This document shows positions 43,330-59,215 of a DNA stretch of 64,000 nucleotides, piece after piece; position 1 is the first letter of the stretch, and each line of letters opens with the position of its first letter. The notes beneath the pieces are model-generated. The model was not told where the DNA came from, ran no database searches, and saw only the letters and a list, made by a program, of their open reading frames with translations. The stretch is from QHXN01 sp040509515 (GTDB lineage Bacteria > Acidobacteriota > Blastocatellia > Pyrinomonadales > Pyrinomonadaceae): NCBI GenBank assembly GCA_040509515.1, contig JBEVKV010000166.1, positions 9,822-73,821 of the forward strand. Direction: 5' to 3'. Position numbers and translations under genes: made by a program.

Positions 43330-46300
43330 ATGTCAAAATCAACGAACGCCCCAGAGGTCTTGAACGAACTGCCCGCGGCGACCGCGGCCGACGTGGAAGC
43401 CTACGTCTTCCCGCTCTCTTTCGCGCAGCAGCGCCTCTGGTTTCTGCACCAACTCGCGCCGCACAGCCACCAGTACAACCTGACGGGCGCGCTGCTCCTG
43501 AGCGGGCCGCTCAAGGTCGAGGCGCTGGCCGACAGCTTTAACGAAATCGTCCGGCGGCACGAGACGTTGCGCACGGCCTTCGCGCTCGTCGACGGCGAGC
43601 CGATGCAGGTCATCGCGCCGCACGCCGCCGTCGAACTCGAAGTCGTTAGCCCCGAGGCGTCGGGAGCGCGCGGCGTTGACGACGCCGAGGTCGGCCGCTG
43701 GATCGCGGAGGCGTCGCGGCGGCCCTTCGTCTTATCGCAGTCCCCGCTCCTGCGCGTCGCGCTGCGGCGTCTGGACGCCGACGAGCACCTGCTGCTGGTG
43801 ACGATGCACCACCTCGTTTCCGACGCGTGGTCTATCGCCGTGCTGGTGCGCGAGCTGACCGCGCTGTACGCGGCCTTCAGCTCCTCCGAGCCGTCGCCGC
43901 TCGCGGAGCTGCCGATTCAGTACGCGGACTTCACACTCTGGCAGAAGGAGTGGGTGGAGAGCGGCGCGCCCGCCGAATCGCTCGCGTACTGGCGGCGGCA
44001 GTTGTCCGGCCGCCTGCCGACCCTGAGCCTGCACGCGGACAGGCCCCGGCCGCCCGTCCAGACTTTCGAGGGCGCGAGACTCAACTTTGAGTTGACGAAG
44101 GACTTTGTCGCGGAGCTGAGCGAGTTGGGCCGGCGCGAGGGCGCAACCCTCTCGATGACTTTCCTCACGGCCTTCCTCGTCCTGCTCCACCGCTACACGG
44201 GCGAGGAGGATTTGCTCGTCGGCCTGCCCGTCGCCAACCGCCAGCGGACGGACATTGAAAATCTCATCGGCTTCTTCGTCAACCTGCTGCCGCTACGCGC
44301 AGACCTCTCGGGCGACCCTTCGTTCGAGGTGCTGTTGCGGCGCGTGAAGCAGCTTTCGCTGGAGGCGTACGAGCATCAGAGCCTGCCGGTCGAGAAGCTG
44401 ATCGAAGACCTGCCCGCGGGCCGGAGTCCCGGCCGCACGCAACTGTTTCAGGTGGTCTTCGATCTTCACGAGGCGCTGACGGAAGAGCTGCGTCTGCCGG
44501 GCATCGGCGTGCGCCAACTGGAGGTCGATAACGGGACGGCGAAATTCGACCTCGCGCTCTCGCTCGAACGCAGGGCCGAGGGCGTCGGCGGGTATTTCGA
44601 GTACAGCACGGATGTCTTCGAGCGCGAGGGCGTCGAAAGGATGCACGCCCACTGGCGCACGCTGCTCGCGTCCGTGCTCCGCGACCCCGCGCTGACGGTC
44701 TCGCGACTGCCGCTGCTGAGCGACGCGGAGCGACGCCAACTGCTCGTCGAGTGGAATCAGACCGCGCGCCCCGTGCCCGCCGGCGCGCTCGTCCCGCAAC
44801 TCTTCGAGGAGACTGCCCGCCGGCATCCGGACAGGCCGGCGCTCGTCTGGGGCGCGCAGACGGTGAGCTACGGCCAGTTGCGCGAGATGGCGACGAAGGT
44901 CGCGCGTCGGCTGCGACGTTGCGGCGTCGGGGCGGAGGCGCTGGTCGGCGTGATGCTCGGGCGCGGGCCGGAGCTGGTGGCGGCGCTCCTCGGCGTGTTG
45001 AAAGCGGGCGCGGCCTACCTGCCGCTCGACGAACAGTACCCGGCCGAGCGCATCGAGTACATGCTGCGCGACGGCGGCGTGCAGGTGCTCATCTGCGAGG
45101 AGGAGGCGGCCGCGAGTTGGAGAGGCAAGGTCGGCGAAGTGTTGACGCCGGCGGAGGCATTTGAAGAGGTCGCCGGTGAAGCCGAGGGGCAGGGGACAGA
45201 GGGCGAAGTCGAGAAGATAGAAGGCGAGCGGTTGGCGTACGTCATCTACACCTCGGGCTCGACGGGGCGGCCGAAGGGCGTCGCCGTCCAACACGCTTCG
45301 CTGGCGAATCTCGTCCGCTGGCATCAGCAGACCTACGAGGTCGGGCCGGCGGATCGCGCGACGCTGCTCGCCGGGCTCTCGTTCGACGCCGCCGTCTGGG
45401 AGTTGTGGCCTTACCTCACGGCCGGCGCGAGCCTCTACGTCCCCGCCGACGAAGAGACGCGCATCTCTCCGGCGCAACTGAAACGGTGGCTCGTCGAAAA
45501 CGAAATCAACCTCAGCTTCGTGACGACGCCGCTGGCCGAGCAACTTATCGCGGGCGAGTGGCCCGCCGCGGGAAACTCTCTGCGCGCTCTGTTGACCGGC
45601 GGCGACCGTCTGACCCGTCACCCGTCGCGCGGCTTTAGCGTCCCCCTCGTCAACCATTACGGGCCGACGGAGTCCACGGTCGTCGCCACGGCCGGGCCCG
45701 TCCCCCTCGCCGGCGCGGAAGAGGGACTGCCCTCCATCGGGCGACCCATCGCCAACACACAGATTTACGTCCTCGACCGAAAGATGAACCCGACGCCGGT
45801 GGGCGTGACGGGCGAGTTGTACGTGGGCGGGGCGGGGCTGGCGCGCGGCTACTGGATGCGGCCGGGGCTGACGGCGGCGAGCTTCGTGCCCGACCCGTTC
45901 TCGGGCGAGCCGGGTGCGCGACTCTACCGGACGGGTGATTTGGCGAGGTACCGGCGCGGCGGGGAGTTGGAGTACGCGGGGCGTGGCGACCGACAAGTGA
46001 AGGTGCGCGGGCACCGGATAGAGTTGGGAGAGGTCGAGCGGGTGCTGGAAGAGCGGGAGGGCGTGGCGACGGCGGCGGTGGTGGCGCGGCGCGGGGAAGC
46101 GGGCGACGTGCGGCTCGTCGCCTTCGTCGTGCGCGAGCCGGGCGCGGGCGACGGCGCGGGTGCCGGCTCGTGGGATGAGTACGTCCGCGCGCGCCTGCCG
46201 GAGGCGATGAGGCCGTGGGTGGTGCGGGAGCTGAGTGAGTTACCGCTGACGGCCAACGGCAAGGTGGACAGGGAGGAGCTTGAGCGCCGCGCACTCGCGG

Positions 46301-49300
46301 AGCGGCGTGACGAGGCGGAGGCGGGAGCCACGAGGGCGCGCACGACTCTCGAAGAGTTGCTCGTCGGAATCTGGGAGGAAGTCTTGGGCGTGGCGGGCGT
46401 CGGCGTGCACGACGACTTCTTCGCGCTCGGCGGCCACTCGCTGCTGGCGACGCAGGCCGTCTCGCGCGTCTCGAAGGCGTTGCAGGCGGAGCTGCCTTTA
46501 CGCGCGCTGTTTGAAGCGCCCACGGTCGCGGCTCTGGCCGAGCGCATCAATCTGGCGCGCGCCGGCGCGCAGCCTGTCACCAAGCCCATCGCCGCCGCCG
46601 ACAGAAGCCGGAGCCTGCCGGTCTCGTTCGCGCAGCACAGGCTTTGGTTTCTGGAGTTGTTCCAGCCGGGGAGCAGTCTGTTCCACATGCCCGCGGCGCT
46701 GCGACTGGAAGGTCGCCTCGATGTCGAGGCGCTCCGCGAGAGCCTGAATCTGGCGCTGCGCCGTCACGAGATTCTGAGCGCGAAGTTCGCCGTCGAGGAC
46801 GGGCAGCCGGTGATGCTGCTGCCGCCCGCGCCGCTCGAATTGTCGCTGCCCATCGTCGAACTCGAAAGCCTGCCGCCCGCGGAGCAGGAGGCGGAAGTCA
46901 GGCGGCTGGCGACGGAAGAGGCGCACACGGGGTTCGATCTGGTGCAGGGCCCGCTCATCCGCGCGCGGCTGCTCAGGCTGCGCGAAGACTCCCATGTGCT
47001 GCTCATCACGATTCATCACATCGTGACCGACGGCTGGTCGATGAACGTCCTGACCGAAGAGGTCGGAGCCGGTTACGCGGCGCTCGCCGCCGGCCGCCGG
47101 CCTTCGTTGCCGCCGCTGCCGATTCAGTACGTCGATTACGCCGCGTGGCAGAGAGAGGTCATGCGCGGAGAGTTCCTTGAGCACCTGCTCGGCTACTGGC
47201 GCGGGCGTCTGGCGGGCGAGCTGCCCGTGCTCGACCTGCCGCTGGACTTCACGCGCCCGGTGGTTCAGACCTTCAACGGCGCGCGCGCGCCGCTGGCGAT
47301 TTCGGCGGACTTCACGCGCGAGATGCGGGGCTTCGCACGGCGCGAGGGCGCGACGCTCTACATGATCCTGCTCGCCGCGTGGCAGACCCTCCTGCACCGT
47401 TACACCGGACAGGCGGACGTTCTCACGGGCACGCTGATCGCCAACCGCCACCGTCTGGAGACGGAGTCCATCATCGGGTGCCTGATTAACGCGCTGCCGA
47501 TTCGCACAGACCTCTCGGCCGACCCGTCGTTCGAGCAACTGCTCGAACAGGTGCGCCGCGTCTCGCTTGAGGCTTACGAGCATCAGGACTTGCCCTTCGA
47601 GATGCTCGTCGAAGACTTGCAGCTTGAGCGGAATCTGAGCCGCCCGCCGCTGATTCAGGTGATGTTCGGCTTCGAGAACATCGGCCTCGAAGAGTTGCAA
47701 CTGTCCGGCGTGCAACTGACGCCGGTTCCGGTCGAGACCGACGCCGTCGCGTACGACCTGACGCTGACGCTCGCGGAGAAGGGAGGGCGACTAATCGGCG
47801 CGCTCGAATACAACACAGACCTCTTCACGCGCGCCACGGCCGAGCGCATGGCCGGCCACTTCATCACGCTGCTGGAAGCGGCCGTGCGCGACCCTTCGCA
47901 GAGAGTCTCGCGCCTCCCGCTGCTGACCGCGGCCGAGCAATCCCAACTGCTGGACGAGTGGAACCGGACGGCGCGCGATTACCCGCTTGAGTTCTGCTTC
48001 CATCAACTGTTCGAGCGGCAGGCGGCCGCGACCCCCGACGCCGTGGCCGTGCGGACGGATGAGACTCGCCTGTCGTACGCGGAACTGAACTCGGCCGCCG
48101 ACCGCGCGGCCGGCGCGTTGCGCGCGCAGGGCGTCGGCGCGGACGAGGTCGTCGTCCTGCTGGCGGAGCGCGGGGCCGACTTCCTCATCGCCATGCTGGC
48201 GCTCTTCAAGGCCGGCGGCGCATACCTGCCTTTAGACCCGCGGTATCCGGCGCAGCGCCTCGCCCAAATCATCGCCCGCAGCGGCAGCCGTCTGGCCGTG
48301 GCCGCCGGGAAATTAGCGCCGCAGCTTGAGGAGGCGTTGCGCGCCGTGCCCGAACAGTCGCGCCCGCGGACTCTGCTGATTGAAGACTTGCTGGCCGCGC
48401 CCACCGAGAATGCGCCCGCCGAGAATGCGCCGACGCGCAGCGGCCCGCGCAACCTCGCTTACGTGCTCTTCACCTCCGGCTCGACGGGCGTGCCGAAGGG
48501 GGCCATGATTGAGCAGCGCGGCATGGTCAATCACCTCCTCGCCAAAGTGTCTGACCTCGACCTCAGTCCCGACGACATCGTCGTGCAGAACGCCTCGCAG
48601 TGCTTCGACATCTCAGTCTGGCAGTTCCTCTCGGCGCTGCTCGTCGGGGGCTCGGTGCGCATCGTCAACGACGAGGTGAAGCACGACCCGCTGGGGCTGC
48701 TCGCGCTGTGCGAGCGCGAGGGCGTGTCCGTGCTCGAAGTCGTGCCGTCGCTGTTGCAGGCGATGCTGGAAGAGGTGTCGAGCAGCGGGCAGACGCCGCC
48801 GCGTCTCGCGTCGCTGCGCTGGATGATCGTGACCGGCGAGGCGCTGCCGCCGCCGCTCGCGCGCAGGTGGCACGCGCTCTACCCCGGCATCCCGCTGCTC
48901 AACGCCTACGGCCCGACCGAGTGCTCGGACGACGTGACGCACCACGCCCTGACCGCCCCGCCCGAAGAGCATGTGTTGGAGATGCCCATCGGGCGGCCCA
49001 TCGCCAACACGCGACTCTACGTGCTGGACAAGCATCTGCGCCCCGTCCCCGTCGGCGTGCCCGGCGAGTTGTACGTCGGCGGCGCGGGCGTCGGGCGCGG
49101 GTATCTGGGCTCGCCGGGGCGGACGGCGGAAGTCTTCATCCCCGACCCGCTCGGAGACGAGCCCGGCGCGGTCTTGTACAAGACCGGCGACCTCGTTTCG
49201 TACCTGCCCGGCGGCGAGCTGCGCTTTCTGGGGCGCGTCGATCATCAGGTGAAGATTCGCGGCTTCCGCATCGAGCTGGGCGAGATTGAGACGGTGCTGC

Positions 49301-51135
49301 GCCGGCACCCTCTGATCGCGGACGCCGCCGTGCTCGACCACGCGAACGCGGAGGGCGAAAAAGTCCTGACCGCTTACGTGACCACGCAGCAGCAGCCCGC
49401 GCGCGACGCGCAGGAGGAGGAGGTCAGCGGCGAGCGAGTCCAGCAGTGGCAGGATGTCTTCGACGGCGTCTACGCCCAGACGGAAGAACTCGCGGACGGC
49501 ACGCTGAACCTGAGCGGCTGGATCGACTCCTACACCGGCGAGCCGATACCGGAAGAGGAGATGCGCAGTTGGGTCGAGGCGACGGTGGAGAACATCCTCG
49601 CCTTGCGGCCGCGGCGCGTGCTGGAGCTTGGCTGCGGCGCGGGTATGCTCTTGCTGCGCCTCGCGCCGCACTGCCAACGCTACTGGGGCACGGACTTCGC
49701 CCCGCAGTCGTTGCGCTACCTGAGCGGGCTGCCGGCCTTCAAGGAGCTGCGGGAGACGGACGTTAACCTCTTACAGCGCCCCGCCGACGATTTCAGCGGC
49801 CTCGCGCCGGACTCGTTCGACGCGGTCGTGCTCAACTCGGTCGCGCAGTACTTCCCCGGCGTGGACTACCTGCTGCAAGTCCTCAAGGGCGCGGTCGAGG
49901 TCGTCGCGCCCGGCGGCTTCATCTACGTCGGCGACATCCGCAACCGCAGGCTGCTCGAAGCCTTCCACCTCTCCGTGCAGGCGCAAAAGGTCGAGCCGGA
50001 GATGAGCCGCGAAGAGTTCGCCGCGCACGTCCGCCACCTGATGAGTCAGGAGGACGAGCTGCTGCTCGACCCCGAGTTCTTCTTCGCGCTCAAGGACAGC
50101 CTGCCGAAGATCGGCCACGTCGAGATTCGTCCGAAGCGCGGCCGCCATCACAACGAGCTGACGCGCTTCCGCTACGACGTGGTGCTGCGCCTCGGGGAAG
50201 TCGAGAAGCCGCCCGACGAAGTGACGCGGCTCGACTGGTGGGAGGCGCGTCTGACCCTGCCGGAGCTTGAGCGCCGGCTCGACGCGGAGCGGCCCGAGGC
50301 AATCTTGTTGACGAACCTTCCCAACGCGCGCATCGCCGCGGAAGCGCACGGGCTGCGCTGGCTCGGCGACGAGGGCGCGGGCGAACAGCCGCAAAGCGTC
50401 GGCGAGTGGCTGCGCGCGGCGTCCGCGGAGCGCGAGGCCGGAGTCGACCCGGAAGAGCTGCTGGACTTGGCGCTGCGCACGCCCTACGAAGTCGCCCTGA
50501 GTTGCGCACGCACCGGCCCCGAAGGCACATTCGAGGCGGCGCTCGCGCGCAGGGACGCGGAGGGTGAAGGGGCGTCCGCCGCGCCGTCTCGGGACGCCCG
50601 CGCGGCGTTGTTGTTCGGGGAGCCCGCGCGGAGGCCGTCCGCCTCGTGGGGCAAGTACGCGAACAACCCTTTGCAGGGCGCGGTCGCCTCGACGCTCCTG
50701 CCGCAACTGCGTGCCTTCCTCGCGGAGAGGTTGCCGGAGTACATGGTGCCGGCGGTCTTCGTCGCGCTCGAAAGTCTGCCGCTGACGGCCAACGGCAAGT
50801 TAGACCGCCGCGCGCTGCTCAAGCCGCACGCCTCGCAGCTCACTCCCGCGTCGCAGCACGTAGCCGCGCGCACGCCCGCCGAGGAGACCGTCGCGCGCAT
50901 CTGGCAACAGGTGCTCGGGCTCCCGCGCGTCGGCGTGCACGACAAGTTCTTCGACGTGGGCGGCGACTCGCTCAAGATCGTGCGCGTCTTCCGCCTGCTC
51001 AACGAGGTCTATCCGAACGTCCTGACGGTCGTCGACCTCTTCAAGCACAGCACGGTCGAGGAGATCGCGGCCGAGCTAGACGGCGCGTCGCAGCAGGCGG
51101 CCGGGACGCCCGAGTTACAGGGGTTCGAGTTGTAG
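43330..51135 (+). CDS. NRPS, C-A(Leu-like)-T-C-A(Dab/Dap-like)-nMT-T
   Basis: 2601 residues. C1 (about 30-470; His160, His161, Asp165, then Ala for Gly), A1 (about 480-985) with D-A-W-F-L-G-H-V-V, near a known leucine code. T1 Ser1037. C2 (about 1095-1530; His1229, His1230, Asp1234). A2 (from about 1545) with D-I-W-E-I-T-A-D-D, the same residues as the A1 of the 25.2 kb synthetase, and an inserted N-methyltransferase (about 2040-2300; VLELGCGAG at 2097-2105). T2 Ser2547 in GGDSLKIV. The C-terminus is short, and the next gene starts with a ketosynthase, so this T domain should hand an N-methyl-diamino-acid-ended chain to a KS. Start ATG 43330 is 49 nt after the FAAL gene stop; the ribosome-binding site is poor. 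C-terminal part of A1 is nearly identical in DNA to that of the 51.2 kb gene. Confidence 0.95.
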   Translation: MSKSTNAPEVLNELPAATAADVEAYVFPLSFAQQRLWFLHQLAPHSHQYNLTGALLLSGPLKVEALADSFNEIVRRHETLRTAFALVDGEPMQVIAPHAAVELEVVSPEASGARGVDDAEVGRWIAEASRRPFVLSQSPLLRVALRRLDADEHLLLVTMHHLVSDAWSIAVLVRELTALYAAFSSSEPSPLAELPIQYADFTLWQKEWVESGAPAESLAYWRRQLSGRLPTLSLHADRPRPPVQTFEGARLNFELTKDFVAELSELGRREGATLSMTFLTAFLVLLHRYTGEEDLLVGLPVANRQRTDIENLIGFFVNLLPLRADLSGDPSFEVLLRRVKQLSLEAYEHQSLPVEKLIEDLPAGRSPGRTQLFQVVFDLHEALTEELRLPGIGVRQLEVDNGTAKFDLALSLERRAEGVGGYFEYSTDVFEREGVERMHAHWRTLLASVLRDPALTVSRLPLLSDAERRQLLVEWNQTARPVPAGALVPQLFEETARRHPDRPALVWGAQTVSYGQLREMATKVARRLRRCGVGAEALVGVMLGRGPELVAALLGVLKAGAAYLPLDEQYPAERIEYMLRDGGVQVLICEEEAAASWRGKVGEVLTPAEAFEEVAGEAEGQGTEGEVEKIEGERLAYVIYTSGSTGRPKGVAVQHASLANLVRWHQQTYEVGPADRATLLAGLSFDAAVWELWPYLTAGASLYVPADEETRISPAQLKRWLVENEINLSFVTTPLAEQLIAGEWPAAGNSLRALLTGGDRLTRHPSRGFSVPLVNHYGPTESTVVATAGPVPLAGAEEGLPSIGRPIANTQIYVLDRKMNPTPVGVTGELYVGGAGLARGYWMRPGLTAASFVPDPFSGEPGARLYRTGDLARYRRGGELEYAGRGDRQVKVRGHRIELGEVERVLEEREGVATAAVVARRGEAGDVRLVAFVVREPGAGDGAGAGSWDEYVRARLPEAMRPWVVRELSELPLTANGKVDREELERRALAERRDEAEAGATRARTTLEELLVGIWEEVLGVAGVGVHDDFFALGGHSLLATQAVSRVSKALQAELPLRALFEAPTVAALAERINLARAGAQPVTKPIAAADRSRSLPVSFAQHRLWFLELFQPGSSLFHMPAALRLEGRLDVEALRESLNLALRRHEILSAKFAVEDGQPVMLLPPAPLELSLPIVELESLPPAEQEAEVRRLATEEAHTGFDLVQGPLIRARLLRLREDSHVLLITIHHIVTDGWSMNVLTEEVGAGYAALAAGRRPSLPPLPIQYVDYAAWQREVMRGEFLEHLLGYWRGRLAGELPVLDLPLDFTRPVVQTFNGARAPLAISADFTREMRGFARREGATLYMILLAAWQTLLHRYTGQADVLTGTLIANRHRLETESIIGCLINALPIRTDLSADPSFEQLLEQVRRVSLEAYEHQDLPFEMLVEDLQLERNLSRPPLIQVMFGFENIGLEELQLSGVQLTPVPVETDAVAYDLTLTLAEKGGRLIGALEYNTDLFTRATAERMAGHFITLLEAAVRDPSQRVSRLPLLTAAEQSQLLDEWNRTARDYPLEFCFHQLFERQAAATPDAVAVRTDETRLSYAELNSAADRAAGALRAQGVGADEVVVLLAERGADFLIAMLALFKAGGAYLPLDPRYPAQRLAQIIARSGSRLAVAAGKLAPQLEEALRAVPEQSRPRTLLIEDLLAAPTENAPAENAPTRSGPRNLAYVLFTSGSTGVPKGAMIEQRGMVNHLLAKVSDLDLSPDDIVVQNASQCFDISVWQFLSALLVGGSVRIVNDEVKHDPLGLLALCEREGVSVLEVVPSLLQAMLEEVSSSGQTPPRLASLRWMIVTGEALPPPLARRWHALYPGIPLLNAYGPTECSDDVTHHALTAPPEEHVLEMPIGRPIANTRLYVLDKHLRPVPVGVPGELYVGGAGVGRGYLGSPGRTAEVFIPDPLGDEPGAVLYKTGDLVSYLPGGELRFLGRVDHQVKIRGFRIELGEIETVLRRHPLIADAAVLDHANAEGEKVLTAYVTTQQQPARDAQEEEVSGERVQQWQDVFDGVYAQTEELADGTLNLSGWIDSYTGEPIPEEEMRSWVEATVENILALRPRRVLELGCGAGMLLLRLAPHCQRYWGTDFAPQSLRYLSGLPAFKELRETDVNLLQRPADDFSGLAPDSFDAVVLNSVAQYFPGVDYLLQVLKGAVEVVAPGGFIYVGDIRNRRLLEAFHLSVQAQKVEPEMSREEFAAHVRHLMSQEDELLLDPEFFFALKDSLPKIGHVEIRPKRGRHHNELTRFRYDVVLRLGEVEKPPDEVTRLDWWEARLTLPELERRLDAERPEAILLTNLPNARIAAEAHGLRWLGDEGAGEQPQSVGEWLRAASAEREAGVDPEELLDLALRTPYEVALSCARTGPEGTFEAALARRDAEGEGASAAPSRDARAALLFGEPARRPSASWGKYANNPLQGAVASTLLPQLRAFLAERLPEYMVPAVFVALESLPLTANGKLDRRALLKPHASQLTPASQHVAARTPAEETVARIWQQVLGLPRVGVHDKFFDVGGDSLKIVRVFRLLNEVYPNVLTVVDLFKHSTVEEIAAELDGASQQAAGTPELQGFEL
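45770..46275 (+). repeat. shared A-domain 3' segment, copy 1 (Leu-like A)
   Basis: From LDRKMNPTPVG to the NGKVDRE motif this DNA is almost identical to 56100-56605, while the upstream pocket-forming parts of the two A domains differ (Leu-like versus Glu). Points to recombination that exchanged either the core or the C-terminal subdomain. Confidence 0.88.
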
Positions 51136-51205
51136 GTCGCGGGGGTTCCGGTTGTAGGCGGCGCGGCCGCCGGGCCGAGCGCCTTTCAAGGAAGAGGGTT
51201 ACATC

Positions 51206-58336
<7,131 letters not shown>

Positions 58337-58465
58337 GACGCCCCGTCGCGGCCAGGCCGCAACCCCTCCAATCCACAAACCCTCCAACCAACAACCCTTC
58401 CACGCCCTCCACGACCCGCACGCACGTCTCAAAGCATCACAGGGGCAGTACAACCCCGCCCGTGT

Positions 58466-58485
58466 GAGCGCCTCCGGAGGCGCTC
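58466..58485. terminator. 20-bp perfect palindrome between convergent genes
   Basis: GAGCGCCTCC followed by GGAGGCGCTC. It lies between the + strand hybrid synthetase stop (58336) and the - strand gene stop (58502), the expected place for a bidirectional terminator, though no T-run flanks it. The rest of 58337-58501 is C-rich low-complexity sequence with nothing else recognised. Confidence 0.45.
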
Positions 58486-58501
58486 GCCCGGGCGCAAGTC
58501 C

Positions 58502-58999
58502 CTACTTGCGCTTCATGTTCAATTCAATATTCACACACACGTTCTCGCTGTCGCCGCACGCCTGTTTCAGAACCCCCGACAGGCCAGTCTCCTTCTTCAC
58601 GAGTGTCCCCTTGATGGTGACGGGGACGCGATACTTGATCTGAACTTTGATGGAACCGTCTTCGCCGACAGTCCCGGTGATATCTCCGCTCTCATCCGAC
58701 GTCTTGTCGTACTCGACGCCCGAGACCTTGCCATCTGCACCTATGCTGATGCTCCAAGTCCCGACGTGTTCCGACTCGCCGTCGGGCCAGTTGGCCCCTG
58801 ACGCGGGCCTTGCGACCCAGTCGCCGCTGTACTTTCCAGCGAAGGCGGACGGCGTCTGTGCGTTGGACGAAGTCTGTGCGTCGGTCGCGCCACTCGCGCC
58901 GAGAAGGAAAAGAAGAGTCAGGCTCGCCGCGCAGAGCCCGCGCAGGTGGCGCGCGGAGACAACATCTACGGCGGCTTTCAAGAAGGTCATGCGCTTCAT
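58502..58999 (-). CDS. small secreted protein, unknown function
   Basis: 165 residues. The start at 58999 (MKRMTFLKAA) is chosen because a promoter-like -10 overlaps the upstream in-frame ATG at 59068, and GAGG lies 9 nt before 58999. A long signal peptide with the hydrophobic core SLTLLFLLGA and a cleavage-like ATDA-Q near residue 42 predicts export. The mature part is small, rich in Gly, Asp and beta-prone stretches (GKYSGDW, VGTWSISIGADGKVSG, GDITGTVGEDGSIKVQ) and ends with two Cys (QACGDSENVC) that may form a disulfide. I do not recognise the family. It is transcribed against the NRPS cluster and is probably not part of it. Confidence 0.75.
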   Translation of the reverse strand: MKRMTFLKAAVDVVSARHLRGLCAASLTLLFLLGASGATDAQTSSNAQTPSAFAGKYSGDWVARPASGANWPDGESEHVGTWSISIGADGKVSGVEYDKTSDESGDITGTVGEDGSIKVQIKYRVPVTIKGTLVKKETGLSGVLKQACGDSENVCVNIELNMKRK

Positions 59000-59057
59000 G
59001 GAGGGTTCCTCACTGTCTGGAAGAAGTGAAAGCGAAAGCAGGTTGAGCGACTGAAGT

Positions 59058-59087
59058 TTTATACACATTAGCTATTGGGGGCGTCAA
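59058..59087 (-). promoter_or_regulatory. sigma70-like promoter for the small secreted protein
   Basis: On the - strand TTGACG (complement of 59082-59087) and TATAAA (complement of 59058-59063) are 18 bp apart. Predicted start near 59050 gives a leader of about 50 nt. Confidence 0.6.
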
Positions 59088-59159
59088 TAGTTTTCGGGAT
59101 TCGGCGGCGTCGTCCGTGCCTCACACGCTCAGGATTCGAGACAGCAAAACCGGCCGGAG

Positions 59160-59179
59160 CACAGTAACTTACTACTGTG
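59160..59179. repeat. inverted repeat downstream of the E-like gene
   Basis: CACAGTA and TACTGTG, 7-bp arms with a 6-nt spacer, 36 bp beyond the stop of the - strand gene at 59216 and upstream of the promoter at 59058-59087. Could be an operator or a weak terminator. Confidence 0.4.
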
Positions 59180-59215
59180 TCCGATAACAAATATTACGTA
59201 TAAGAAAGGGAGAGG

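Noticed and set aside
58647..59054. 135-codon open frame on the + strand
   Set aside because: Antisense to the small secreted protein, whose signal peptide, promoter and ribosome-binding site support the - strand reading.
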